A DNA stretch of 64,000 nucleotides, taken from contig CADCCZ010000006.1 in assembly GCA_902800045.1 (NCBI GenBank), forward strand, positions 1 through 64,000, in the 5' to 3' direction. Origin of the DNA: an uncultured Bacteroidia bacterium. Its GTDB lineage: Bacteria > Bacteroidota > Bacteroidia > Bacteroidales > ML635J-15. Both the position numbers and the translations under genes were made by a program. Positions 7,592-14,947 of this stretch are shown here, piece by piece. Below the pieces are notes generated by a model. It was given only the letters and a program-made list of their open reading frames with translations, had not been told where the DNA came from and ran no database searches. Each line of letters starts with the position of its first letter. Positions within the stretch are counted from its first letter, which is position 1.

Positions 7592-7996
7592 ATGACCAAA
7601 ATGACATCAAAGTACGTGGGTGGACTTCGCACCGAAAACACTCACCTTCAGTCGGGCAACAGAATCATAACCGACGCTCCGCTCGACAACCACGGCAAAG
7701 GCGAAGCTTTTTCGCCAACCGATTTGCTGGCAACAGCTCTGTGCGACTGCATTTTCACAATAACTGGCATAACTGCACAGACATACAATTTCTCAATCGA
7801 CGGAGCAACCGCACAGATTGAAAAGATTATGAACGAGTCGCCACGCCGCGTTGCCGAAGTAAAAATCGACTTCGACTACTCGATGTGCAACCTCAACGAA
7901 AAGCAGCAGACGATAGTAAAGCGCATTCCGGATACATGCCCAGTTTCGCGCTCGCTAAGTCCAGAGGTAAAGCAGACGATAACGTTCAAGTTTTAA
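7592..7996 (+). CDS. OsmC/Ohr-family peroxiredoxin
   Basis: A 134-residue OsmC-fold protein. The peroxidatic cysteine is Cys51 (TALCDCIFT) and the partner cysteine is Cys116 (IPDTCPVSRSL), the two-Cys layout of OsmC/YhfA proteins that reduce organic hydroperoxides. An alternative start is Met4 (MTSKYVGG). It lies in the neighbourhood of ohrR-gpx but not in that operon, and no OhrR-like palindrome is seen before it. Separate regulation is therefore likely. Confidence 0.88.
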   Translation: MTKMTSKYVGGLRTENTHLQSGNRIITDAPLDNHGKGEAFSPTDLLATALCDCIFTITGITAQTYNFSIDGATAQIEKIMNESPRRVAEVKIDFDYSMCNLNEKQQTIVKRIPDTCPVSRSLSPEVKQTITFKF

Positions 7997-8011
7997 GAGA
8001 TTTGAAGATTT

Positions 8012-8040
8012 GTAGCGACGTTGCGAGCAACGTCCGCTAT
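8012..8040 (+). repeat. REP-like palindrome with 5' GTAG
   Basis: GTAG followed by a hairpin, ACGTTGC-GA-GCAACGT, with flanking GCG/CGC pairing. The 5' GTAG tetranucleotide plus imperfect hairpin is the REP layout recognised by RAYT transposases. It lies between the OsmC and thioesterase genes. Confidence 0.65.
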
Positions 8041-8052
8041 AAATAAAATCGT

Positions 8053-8077
8053 AAATCGTACTTCGTAAATCGTAAAT
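8053..8077 (+). repeat. 25-base repeat, copy 1
   Basis: A 25-base stretch containing ACTTCGTAAATCGTAAAT. It differs by one base from the copy at 55817-55841. Both copies sit just upstream of a start codon. Confidence 0.6.
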
Positions 8078-8083
8078 AACATT

Positions 8084-8458
8084 ATGGATTTAAAGCTTGG
8101 TATCAAAGGTGAAGAAAGCGAAGTAGTTCGCCACGACAACACCGCAGCTGCATACGGCAGCGGACTGGTCGAAGTATATGCAACACCAGCTATGATCGCA
8201 CTCATGGAGAAGACTTGCTACCGTTCGGTAATGCCCTATCTTTCGGAAGGCGAAGGAACTGTCGGCACTCATATCAACGTAGCACACAAGAAGGCAAGTC
8301 CACTTGGCACGGTAATCACCTGCCGTTCCGAAATCATCGAAATCGACCGTCGCCGCGTAGTTTTCAAGGTAGAAGCTTACGACGATAAGGGCGATGTTAT
8401 TGGTGACGGCACACACGAACGCTTTGTCATCAACGTCGAAAAGTTCATGAGCAAGTAG
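8084..8458 (+). CDS. Hot-dog-fold thioesterase, FlK-like
   Basis: A 124-residue single hot-dog-domain protein similar to the fluoroacetyl-CoA-thioesterase (FlK)-like family. It has MIALMEKTCYRSVMPYLSEGEGTVG (active-site Thr/Glu region, about 37-61) and HINVAHKKASPLG (conserved His, about 63-75). In these organisms it probably hydrolyses a small acyl-CoA; the substrate is unknown. It is one base from the following PrsW-like gene, so the two are co-transcribed. Confidence 0.75.
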   Translation: MDLKLGIKGEESEVVRHDNTAAAYGSGLVEVYATPAMIALMEKTCYRSVMPYLSEGEGTVGTHINVAHKKASPLGTVITCRSEIIEIDRRRVVFKVEAYDDKGDVIGDGTHERFVINVEKFMSK

Positions 8459-8459
8459 C

Positions 8460-9239
8460 ATGTGGACATTTGCGGTAGCGGTAATTCCAGCAATCGTACT
8501 TATCGTGTACATAATGATTCGCGACAAGTACGAGCACGAACCTATTGGGAAAATAGTACTTGCATTCTTTGTCGGAATGGTGTCCATTCCGCTCGACCTT
8601 GCCTTAATTAGCATTTTCGACCTTGACGAATTGCCATACCTTCTCGATGGAGAAATTCTACAGCAGGTCGGAACAGCCTTTTTTTCGGCGGCAATTCCCG
8701 AAGAAATATCAAAATTTGTAATTCTTTTCCTACTTGTCTGGTGGAGCAAGGATTTCAACGAGCGTATGGACGGAATAGTGTATGCCGTATGTGTATCGAT
8801 GGGTTTTGCTACAATAGAGAATATTTTGTACGTATTCAACGATCCGTCGTGCGCATGGGGACGTGCATTGTTCGCTGTACCAGGTCACTTCCTTTTTGCC
8901 GTGCTTATGGGATTCTTCCTCTCACTGGCAAAGTTCACAGTAAAGCACAAATTCCGCAACTGGACTATGACATTGGTTGCTCCAATTTTGGCTCATGGCA
9001 TATACGATGCCATACTGATGGTTTCGGATGTAGTATCTGTTGGATGGTCGGCGTTGCTAACGATTATTTTCTATATCTTTATTTTTGTACTATGGAGAAT
9101 CTGTTTGGACAAAATATCAGAACACGTAGAAACCTCTCCTTTCAGTTATTGGCGAAAGTTCAGAGACAAGTATCAAAAAAACAAGAATATTTCCGACGAC
9201 CAGCAGATTGACAATATGAAGGATTTTTTCGACAGGTAG
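8460..9239 (+). CDS. PrsW-family intramembrane metalloprotease-like protein
   Basis: A 259-residue protein with about seven membrane helices. PrsW-family motifs are visible: MIRDKYEHEP after helix 1, AIPEEISKF (EExxK, about 78-86), TIENILYV and the paired histidines in VPGHFLFA and LAHGIYDA. The C-terminal 40 residues are charged and cytoplasmic. PrsW in Bacillus cleaves an anti-sigma factor; here no anti-sigma gene is adjacent, so the target is unknown. It follows the thioesterase directly. Confidence 0.85.
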   Translation: MWTFAVAVIPAIVLIVYIMIRDKYEHEPIGKIVLAFFVGMVSIPLDLALISIFDLDELPYLLDGEILQQVGTAFFSAAIPEEISKFVILFLLVWWSKDFNERMDGIVYAVCVSMGFATIENILYVFNDPSCAWGRALFAVPGHFLFAVLMGFFLSLAKFTVKHKFRNWTMTLVAPILAHGIYDAILMVSDVVSVGWSALLTIIFYIFIFVLWRICLDKISEHVETSPFSYWRKFRDKYQKNKNISDDQQIDNMKDFFDR

Positions 9240-9292
9240 AGCAGATTGCAAATCAACAACCCACTCCACCTTTATCATTTCGATATTGGCAA

Positions 9293-10090
9293 TTACATAT
9301 TGTCTACCGAATTCTGTTCCTCGTCCAAAAATGCCGTCAGCGGTGATGTTGCAACAGCCATATTGCTGACGCTGCCCAAGCCCGACAAGTAAGCCATACG
9401 ACCAGCCTTTATGCTCAAAGCAAAAGCCTCGGCCATCTTCACTGGGTCACCGGCAATGGCAATGGCAGTATTAATTAAGCATGCATCGGCACCAAGTTCC
9501 ATTGCGTATGCAGCGTGCGATGGTGCGCCAATTCCTGCGTCAATTACAACAGGAATGTTGCTCTGTTCAATGATTATGCGAAGCATTTCCTCGTTCTTTA
9601 TGCCCTTGTTGGTTCCTATTGGCGAAGCCAACGGCATTACGGTTGCAGCGCCCATTTCTTCCAACTGCTTGCAAGCCACAGGGTCAGCCTGAACATAAGG
9701 CAATACCTTAAAGCCAAGTTTTACCAATTCCTCGGTTGCCTTTAGGGTTTCGCGAGTATCGGGAAGCAAATATTTGGGGTCGGGATGTATTTCGAGCTTC
9801 AGCCATTCGGTACCGAGAGCGGCACGGTTCATCTTTGCAGCGAAAATAGCCTCCTCGGCATTACGCACACCCGATGTATTAGGCAACAAAACGCACTCCT
9901 TCGGAATGAAATCGAGAATATTCTCGCTACCACTATCTTCGGTGTTGAGCCTCTTTAGCGCGGTTGTAACCATTTGCGAGCCAGAAGCCACAATAGCCTG
10001 TCTCATCACTTCGTTTGAAGGGAATTTGCCCGTGCCGATAAACAGCCTCGACGAAAATTCTCTTCCTGCAATAACTAAATTGTCATTCAT
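9293..10090 (-). CDS. thiG: Thiazole synthase ThiG
   Basis: A 265-residue TIM-barrel enzyme that makes the thiazole phosphate of thiamine from DXP, dehydroglycine and ThiS thiocarboxylate. Typical motifs include [10 protein letters not shown] near the N-terminus, [14 protein letters not shown] (about 72-85), [13 protein letters not shown] and [13 protein letters not shown], with the Lys of LKLEIHPD as the likely Schiff-base residue. It is the last gene of the riboswitch-controlled thi operon, 13 bases after tenI/thiE. Confidence 0.95.
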   Translation of the reverse strand: MNDNLVIAGREFSSRLFIGTGKFPSNEVMRQAIVASGSQMVTTALKRLNTEDSGSENILDFIPKECVLLPNTSGVRNAEEAIFAAKMNRAALGTEWLKLEIHPDPKYLLPDTRETLKATEELVKLGFKVLPYVQADPVACKQLEEMGAATVMPLASPIGTNKGIKNEEMLRIIIEQSNIPVVIDAGIGAPSHAAYAMELGADACLINTAIAIAGDPVKMAEAFALSIKAGRMAYLSGLGSVSNMAVATSPLTAFLDEEQNSVDNM

Positions 10091-10103
10091 TGTATTTTAC
10101 CTT

Positions 10104-11258
10104 TTAAAATGTTTTCAAAATTTGTTCAATTGTTTCGTTCGGATTTTGCGATTCAAGTATCACCGACGAAATCGCAACTCCATATATTCCAGTTTGTTTT
10201 AAGTTTTCCAAGTCAGCAACGGTAATTCCGCCGATGGCGTAAATGGGCATTTTCAAGCCACGCGACTGCAATTTCTGCATTATGTTGCTGTAGCCTTCGA
10301 TTCCAAGTATTGCCGAAAGGTTTTTCTTTGTAGTCGTAAAGCGGTACGGACCCATACCAATATAGTCGGCACCGTCGGCAATCGCTGCGAATACATCGTC
10401 GGCGGTATTGCAAGTCGCTCCAAGAAGGAACTTGTTGTCAATCAACTTTTTAGCCTCGGCGATTGGCATATCGTTCTTGCCAAGGTGTACGCCATCAAAC
10501 AGACCGCTATCGAGAAGATTTATCCTGTCGTCAACAGTAAGAAGCGCTGCATACTTGTCGCATTCGGGACGCAAAATCTTCGCTATTGCAACAACTTCAT
10601 CGTCCGAAGCATCCTTCATCCTTAGTTGCACAAACCTAATTCCTCCGCGCAAAGCCTCCTTGCAACCCGAAACATAGTCGAAACGGGCATTCTGGTGCGA
10701 AATAAACATTGTGCGTGGCAGTTCCCACAATGCCGACAGCATTACAAACGATGAAAATCCGACTTCCTTAAGTTTGCCAATATTGTCAAAGGTAACACCC
10801 GACAGCGCACAAACCTTTTCGTCAAGGACTTTCTCGTCGAACAGACGCTTCAACTCCGCCAACGAGAATTTTGAGCAATAGCCTTGCTTGCTTATCGAAT
10901 CGAAAATCGGTGAAAGGAAGCAATAGTCAACCTTATTCTTGCATTGTAGAACCTCCTCAACGCTATGGCACGAGCGCGAAATTCGTCCGCCGAAATTCTC
11001 GGGCGGATTGGGATTTCTGCCGTTTAGGTGTACACCGCCAATGCCCATTTCCACAGCAAGACGGTGATGGTCGTGCAACGACAATTGTTTCCGCACATCG
11101 GCATCGAAGTGCGAAAGGTAGTCGCGCATCTGCATTTCGGTGAAATCGGGCTTGCGTATATGGAAATACTCTACCTTTCCGCTGCGAATCATCGCCGAAA
11201 TCCGTTCCTGCTCGCGGAACACATTTTCTTGTGGTGTTATGCCAATCAGCCTCCGCAT
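10104..11258 (-). CDS. Tandem TenI-like/ThiE thiamine phosphate synthase
   Basis: A 384-residue fusion of two related TIM-barrel domains. The N-terminal half (about 1-180 from this start) is a TenI-like domain with HIRKPDFTEMQM, GVHLNGRNP and SPIFDSISKQGY. The C-terminal half (about 185-384) is a canonical ThiE with RFVQLRMKD, GVHLGKNDM, GMGPYRFTTTKKN and IYAIGGI, and should join HMP-PP to thiazole phosphate. I start at 11258 (MRRLIGITP); this overlaps the end of thiS by 13 bases, so translation is coupled. A longer frame begins at 11312, but that region is coding for ThiS. TenI may aid thiazole aromatisation (family knowledge). Confidence 0.9.
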   Translation of the reverse strand: MRRLIGITPQENVFREQERISAMIRSGKVEYFHIRKPDFTEMQMRDYLSHFDADVRKQLSLHDHHRLAVEMGIGGVHLNGRNPNPPENFGGRISRSCHSVEEVLQCKNKVDYCFLSPIFDSISKQGYCSKFSLAELKRLFDEKVLDEKVCALSGVTFDNIGKLKEVGFSSFVMLSALWELPRTMFISHQNARFDYVSGCKEALRGGIRFVQLRMKDASDDEVVAIAKILRPECDKYAALLTVDDRINLLDSGLFDGVHLGKNDMPIAEAKKLIDNKFLLGATCNTADDVFAAIADGADYIGMGPYRFTTTKKNLSAILGIEGYSNIMQKLQSRGLKMPIYAIGGITVADLENLKQTGIYGVAISSVILESQNPNETIEQILKTF

Positions 11259-11449
11259 GTCGCCCTGATTATTGTTACATTGTCGCCTTCGTTCAAAAGC
11301 GTAGCACTCCACATTTTCCTGTCAATCACATCGGTTCCGACAGCAGCTGCTACCGGTTCGTTTGCCTTTATGCCAATCGTTTCGCACAATTTCTCCAAAG
11401 TGCATCCCGATGTAACTTCCGTATTCTTTCCGTTAACTAAAACTATCAT
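11246..11449 (-). CDS. thiS: Sulfur carrier protein ThiS
   Basis: A 67-residue ubiquitin-fold carrier ending in ATCGG, the Gly-Gly tail that is adenylated and thiocarboxylated. The start MIVLVNGKNTEV is canonical. It lies between thiD and tenI/thiE, with a 6-base gap to thiD and a 13-base overlap with the next gene. The adenylase ThiF and ThiH/ThiO are not in this window. Confidence 0.93.
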   Translation of the reverse strand: MIVLVNGKNTEVTSGCTLEKLCETIGIKANEPVAAAVGTDVIDRKMWSATLLNEGDNVTIIRATCGG

Positions 11450-11455
11450 AGTAAA

Positions 11456-12277
11456 TTATTTATTTTTTCTATTCAGTCCCCAGAAATGATTCGTCGAACC
11501 GTGTCCATGTCCCACTTTTGCATCTTTTGCAGCCAGAATTGCGTTATATACATAATTCTTGGCTTGCGCTACAGCCTCCTCGAGCGGAAATCCCATAGCC
11601 AGATAGGTTGCAATTGCCGATGAAAGCGTGCAGCCTGTTCCGTGGGTGTTTTGTGAATCTATCTTTTCCGCAGTAAACGCCTTGTAGCTTCCGTCGCTAC
11701 AAACAAGAATGTCAGTCATTTTTTCTCCAGTTGAATGTCCGCCCTTGACGAGCACATTCCTGCAATGGCATTCGGCAACTATCCGCCTGCCACATTCAAC
11801 CATATCGTCGATGTTCGAGATTTTCATTACCGAAATCGCTTCTGCTTCCGAAATGTTGGGCGTAAGCACGGTGCAAAGCGGGAAAAGTTCCGCCTTAAGC
11901 GACTGAAGGAAATCGGCCTTTGCAAGCATATCGCCGCTTGTAGCCACAAGCACAGGGTCGAGAACAAGATGTCCGCGGTAGTTGTTTCTTGCCAGCGAAT
12001 CCCTAATCGCGACAACATTTTCCTTGGTATAGACCATACCTATCTTTATGGCATCCACTGGAATGTCCTCAAGCACAGAATCAATCTGCGCCGACAGCAC
12101 CCTGGCATCCACAGCCTGAATAGCCCGCACACCGCAGGTATTTTGTGCGGTGACAGCCGTTATCGCACTGGCGGCATACTGACCGAGCGAGAAAATTGTC
12201 TTGATGTCGGCTTGTATTCCCGCTCCACCAACCGAATCGCTGCCAGCAATGGTAAGTATATACTTTAGTCCATCCAT
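11456..12277 (-). CDS. thiD: Hydroxymethylpyrimidine/phosphomethylpyrimidine kinase ThiD
   Basis: A 273-residue ribokinase-fold kinase that phosphorylates HMP and HMP-P for thiamine synthesis. It shows LTIAGSDSVGGAGIQADIKT near the N-terminus, AVTAQNTCGV, VLDPVLVATSGD, TPNISEAE and the HGTGCTLSSAIA anion-hole/catalytic motif. I use the ATG at 12277 (MDGLKYIL) rather than 12334, because the extra 19 residues have no family match and lie close to the riboswitch. It is the first gene of the operon. Confidence 0.95.
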   Translation of the reverse strand: MDGLKYILTIAGSDSVGGAGIQADIKTIFSLGQYAASAITAVTAQNTCGVRAIQAVDARVLSAQIDSVLEDIPVDAIKIGMVYTKENVVAIRDSLARNNYRGHLVLDPVLVATSGDMLAKADFLQSLKAELFPLCTVLTPNISEAEAISVMKISNIDDMVECGRRIVAECHCRNVLVKGGHSTGEKMTDILVCSDGSYKAFTAEKIDSQNTHGTGCTLSSAIATYLAMGFPLEEAVAQAKNYVYNAILAAKDAKVGHGHGSTNHFWGLNRKNK

Positions 12278-12321
12278 AAATTTCAATTTACAAATCTGTG
12301 CGGTGCAAGAAATAGAGCGGA

Positions 12322-12398
12322 TTGAAATTCCCAAATCTGCATTACCAGACTGGTCAACGGGTTTAATCTCAGCCTACTATTTTCAGCACCCCAACAAT
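12322..12398 (-). promoter_or_regulatory. TPP riboswitch (THI box)
   Basis: Read on the minus strand it has the order GGGGTGC, GGCTGAGAT, AAACCCGTTGACC, CTGGTAATGC and TTTGGGAA. These match the conserved helices and the CUGAGA pyrophosphate/pyrimidine-binding core of the TPP aptamer. It lies 45 bases before thiD. No T-run hairpin follows, so control may act on translation start rather than termination (inference). Confidence 0.92.
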
Positions 12399-12432
12399 AT
12401 GTTTTTTGCCCGACAATGAAAGTCAAGCGTTG

Positions 12433-12440
12433 CAAAGGTA
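12433..12440 (-). promoter_or_regulatory. -7 box of the thi operon
   Basis: Minus-strand TACCTTTG, about 35 bases upstream of the riboswitch aptamer. The -33 element is not obvious. Confidence 0.55.
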
Positions 12441-12454
12441 ATAATAATTTGGAT

Positions 12455-12510
12455 TCGATGATTTGAAAATTTGAAGATTTGATAATTTGATAATTTGAAG
12501 ATTCAATTTA
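12455..12510. repeat. AT-rich GAAGATTTGATAATTT repeats
   Basis: Short units of the type GAAGATTT/GATAATTT repeat about five times. Similar low-complexity stretches occur at 35352-35407 and 63060-63135. No coding potential. It marks the left edge of the AT-rich island. Confidence 0.5.
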
Positions 12511-12570
12511 AGATTTTTGTTTATGGTTGTTTGATGTGGTTTGAAATGATTATTATTCATTAAATCGCAC

Positions 12571-12601
12571 ATTGACAATATGCAAAATATTTTTAATTTT
12601 G
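12571..12601 (+). promoter_or_regulatory. Putative promoter of the Nmad island
   Basis: The -7 TAATTTTG is at 12594-12601. A near -33 ATTG at 12571-12574 is 19 bases upstream. A second TAGATTTG at 12650-12657 is an alternative. Confidence 0.4.
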
Positions 12602-12673
12602 TTTCAAAAATTTACAAAACCTACGACAAGTTTTGGCGCACGTTGATTGTAGATTTGCGAAAAAAGTAAGACT

Positions 12674-13030
12674 ATGGTAGGAAAAACATTGACATCAATC
12701 ATTGGCGGGAAGGCAATTACATATATATTTACAGAACAGCCAAGTCTTTTCGTCCCTTTCGAAGGCAATTTCCCTTTAGCAAAGGAATATCAGCGCGAAG
12801 TAATAATGAACGAAGTTTGTGGCACTCATTACTTTGATGACATTAAAGAGGAATGGATTAAGGATTTAATAAAAAAGGGAGCGCAAATGTATGACATAGA
12901 CCAAGGATTTAAGGCGTTTTTAGGCAGTAGAACAAGAATTTACAATGCACTTCCAGAATCCGAAAAAGCGGAAATATTGGCTGAATTTATGGATAAAAAT
13001 TGCTTGGATATAGGGGCATTGAGGATATGA
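12674..13030 (+). CDS. Hypothetical protein of the AT-rich island
   Basis: A 118-residue protein starting MVGKTLTSIIGGKAITYIFT. I do not recognise it. The N-terminal 30 residues look like beta strands. The rest is helical and acidic (FDDIKEEWIKDLIKKGAQMYDIDQG), with a conserved-looking SRTRIYNALPESEKAEILAEFMDKN near the end. No signal peptide, membrane helix or nuclease motif is seen. It is the first gene of the low-GC island, 45 bases before the Nmad2-like gene, so it may be a partner of that pair. Confidence 0.55.
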   Translation: MVGKTLTSIIGGKAITYIFTEQPSLFVPFEGNFPLAKEYQREVIMNEVCGTHYFDDIKEEWIKDLIKKGAQMYDIDQGFKAFLGSRTRIYNALPESEKAEILAEFMDKNCLDIGALRI

Positions 13031-13075
13031 GAAGTTTAGAATTAAATTGAAAATTGTAGAACTAAAAATAAAAAA

Positions 13076-13723
13076 ATGGTAGAGAAAAAATTTCTTTATT
13101 GTTACAAAATGACACATGATACAGGATTTGCTCCAAATCCATATCATGAAGTTTTAACTTTGGCTACTTGTAAACCCGTTATTAGAAGATGCGCAAAGAA
13201 AGGTTATTGGATTTCAGGATGGGCTTCCAATGTCGTACAAGGCAAGGACAAAAAATATACTGACAAAGCACAGAAGTTAATTTATTTAGCAGAAGTTTCA
13301 GATGTTATCAGTTTTGAAGAATACTGGAATAAATATCCACGAAAAAGACAACCAGACCAATTGAGTAATGGCAAAAAAGAAGGATGTAAAAGTTGTGGAA
13401 ACACCATACTACCCCCAAGCAGTAATATTGAATACCTTGGTGACAATATTTATGAGCCAGATGCTAGCGAAACCTTTGGATTTAAGCGACATGAAAATTC
13501 GCATCACGGAGAACAAAACAAAGAACACGATTTAAGTGGAAAAAATGTTTTGATTTGCGAGAATTACTATTATTTCGGTATAGAAAATGCTCTCGAAATA
13601 AAAGACAAAGGTTTTGTTGTTCCAAGATGGAAAAAGTTTTCTATGGATGACGAAAAAGCAAAGAAAGTGATAGATTTTGTCACTAAAAATTATTCATCAG
13701 GTATTAATCAAAAGGAAATATGA
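13076..13723 (+). CDS. Nmad2-like protein (nucleotide modification associated domain 2)
   Basis: A 215-residue soluble protein. The opening YCYKMTHDTGFAPNPYHE, with LATCKPVIRR and GYWISGWAS, matches my memory of the Nmad2 family, predicted by comparative genomics to work with modified DNA bases. Later come SFEEYWNKYP and a CKSC zinc-ribbon-like pair near residue 104 within a longer insertion, and a C-terminal region with YYYFGIENALEI and FVVPRWKKFS. Its stop overlaps the Nmad3-like start by four bases (ATGA), so the two are translationally coupled. Codon use is AT-rich: 18 G/C in the 60 bases 13261-13320. Biochemistry is unproven. Confidence 0.75.
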   Translation: MVEKKFLYCYKMTHDTGFAPNPYHEVLTLATCKPVIRRCAKKGYWISGWASNVVQGKDKKYTDKAQKLIYLAEVSDVISFEEYWNKYPRKRQPDQLSNGKKEGCKSCGNTILPPSSNIEYLGDNIYEPDASETFGFKRHENSHHGEQNKEHDLSGKNVLICENYYYFGIENALEIKDKGFVVPRWKKFSMDDEKAKKVIDFVTKNYSSGINQKEI

Positions 13724-14517
13724 AAATCATATTAAGCAGAAAGGGGTTTGATTCTTCATATGGGAATCAACCAAACCCAATTTTACCCGACGGCACATTG
13801 CTGTCATTGCCAATTCCAGACGATGATGGAAACAATACATTTTCTTCTCTTAATTGGAATGGGATGAGTTATTATGATATTATTCATTCGCTTAGACCGA
13901 GGACAAAAATTAAGGAAGACAAAATGTGTCATTTGGATCCTGATTTAAGAAAGGATGTTAAAGACCGTTTGCCTGGTTGGAAACCTGCGTTCGGGCAGTC
14001 TGGGGCAGCATTGTCTCATCTGCGAAATATGGGTGTTGGAGAAGGTGATTTGTTTCTATTTTTCGGTTGGTTTAGAGAAACGGAGATGAATCAAGGAAAA
14101 CTGATTTATAAGCGAAAAGCCAAAGACTTGCATGTAATTTATGCTTATATGCAGATTGGTGAAACTATTGACCCAAAGTCTGATGTTCCAGAATGGCTGA
14201 AAGAGCATCCGCACATTGGAGACAAAAAGGATAGGAATGAAGAAATTAACGAAATTTTTTTACCCACCGACAAACTTTCATTTATGCCGAATGTCAATGG
14301 TTGTGGACTTCTAAACTATCGAAAAGATAGAGTTCTTACAAAAGATGGCATATCAAGAGGAAAATGGGATTTGCCAGAATTTTTCAAAGATGTGGCAATC
14401 AGTTATCATCCACACCCATGGAAAGACGGTTATTTCAAATCAGCAGACAAAGGTCAGGAGTTCGTTTTGGATGCTACACCAGAAATTATTGACTGGGCAA
14501 AACAAATAATCAAATAA
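13720..14517 (+). CDS. Nmad3-like protein (nucleotide modification associated domain 3)
   Basis: A 265-residue soluble protein beginning MKIILSRKGFDSSYGNQPNP, followed by ILPDGTLLSLPIPDDD, the hallmark N-terminus I associate with the Nmad3 family. Other visible motifs are HLDPDLR, GQSGAALSHLRNMGVGEGDLFLFFGWFRE (about 92-120), LHVIYAYMQIG and the C-terminal ISYHPHPWKDGYFKSADKGQEFV. The residues DxxSS, FGWFR and HxHPWK look like active-site candidates. It is coupled to the Nmad2-like gene. Known predictions link the family to handling of modified nucleotides; whether it makes, reads or removes a modification is not known. Confidence 0.78.
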   Translation: MKIILSRKGFDSSYGNQPNPILPDGTLLSLPIPDDDGNNTFSSLNWNGMSYYDIIHSLRPRTKIKEDKMCHLDPDLRKDVKDRLPGWKPAFGQSGAALSHLRNMGVGEGDLFLFFGWFRETEMNQGKLIYKRKAKDLHVIYAYMQIGETIDPKSDVPEWLKEHPHIGDKKDRNEEINEIFLPTDKLSFMPNVNGCGLLNYRKDRVLTKDGISRGKWDLPEFFKDVAISYHPHPWKDGYFKSADKGQEFVLDATPEIIDWAKQIIK

Positions 14518-14528
14518 GTAAAATTAAT

Positions 14529-14816
14529 ATGCCAATATACACTTACAAAATCACCTGCCCCTATTGCTCCCACAAATTTGAATGGCATGATGGTAAAGTT
14601 GGCGACAAGATTTATCTGCACTGCGATATTTGTGGCAAGGAGTTGCTGTATCCCGATGATGAAGAATCGCTTTTCCCCGAATATCCTTCGTGCGAATGTG
14701 GCGGTTGGTTCGATAAAGCAGAGAGATGGACTCCGTATGTCTGTCCGAAATGCAAGGAGGAAATAGAACCGCGCGAAGTTAGGGGAACAATAGAGGTGGT
14801 GGAAAATATGGATTGA
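14529..14816 (+). CDS. Multi-zinc-ribbon protein, unknown function
   Basis: A 95-residue protein with four cysteine pairs: CPYC (10-13), CDIC (32-35), CEC-G (54-56) and CPKC (72-75). This is consistent with two treble-clef/zinc-ribbon domains. The tail is acidic. It begins 11 bases after the Nmad3-like gene, but its G/C content (28 of 60 bases at 14641-14700) is like the host chromosome and unlike the island. It may therefore be a resident gene or a late member of the cassette. Nucleic-acid or protein binding is possible. Confidence 0.65.
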   Translation: MPIYTYKITCPYCSHKFEWHDGKVGDKIYLHCDICGKELLYPDDEESLFPEYPSCECGGWFDKAERWTPYVCPKCKEEIEPREVRGTIEVVENMD

Positions 14817-14827
14817 AGTAATTGCTT

Positions 14828-14947
14828 TCAGAATGTAGTGTACAGACAAGATATGTCGCCATCGGTTCGCAACATGAACATAAGCAGCACCAACGCAAAG
14901 ACGGCAATCACAACCGACACTTTACCTATTTTCCTTTTCCACGACAT
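14828..14947 (-). CDS. DltX-like single-pass microprotein (39 residues)
   Basis: A 39-residue protein starting MSWKRKIGKVSV, with a basic N-terminus, one membrane helix (about 10-25), a short outside segment RTDGDISC and the C-terminus LYTTF. This layout mirrors DltX of the D-alanine-teichoic acid pathway, which as I recall ends in a Tyr-x-x-Phe carboxy-terminal motif whose Tyr acts as acyl carrier between MBOAT DltB and SGNH DltD. Its start overlaps the SGNH gene by 26 bases and it is the last gene of that operon. The frame is too short for default gene callers. Function is inferred from context and motif. Confidence 0.65.
   Translation of the reverse strand: MSWKRKIGKVSVVIAVFALVLLMFMLRTDGDISCLYTTF

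Noticed and set aside
12580-12669. A 29-codon frame before the Nmad island
   Set aside because: The putative promoter (-7 at 12594-12601) lies inside it, and it has no recognisable features.
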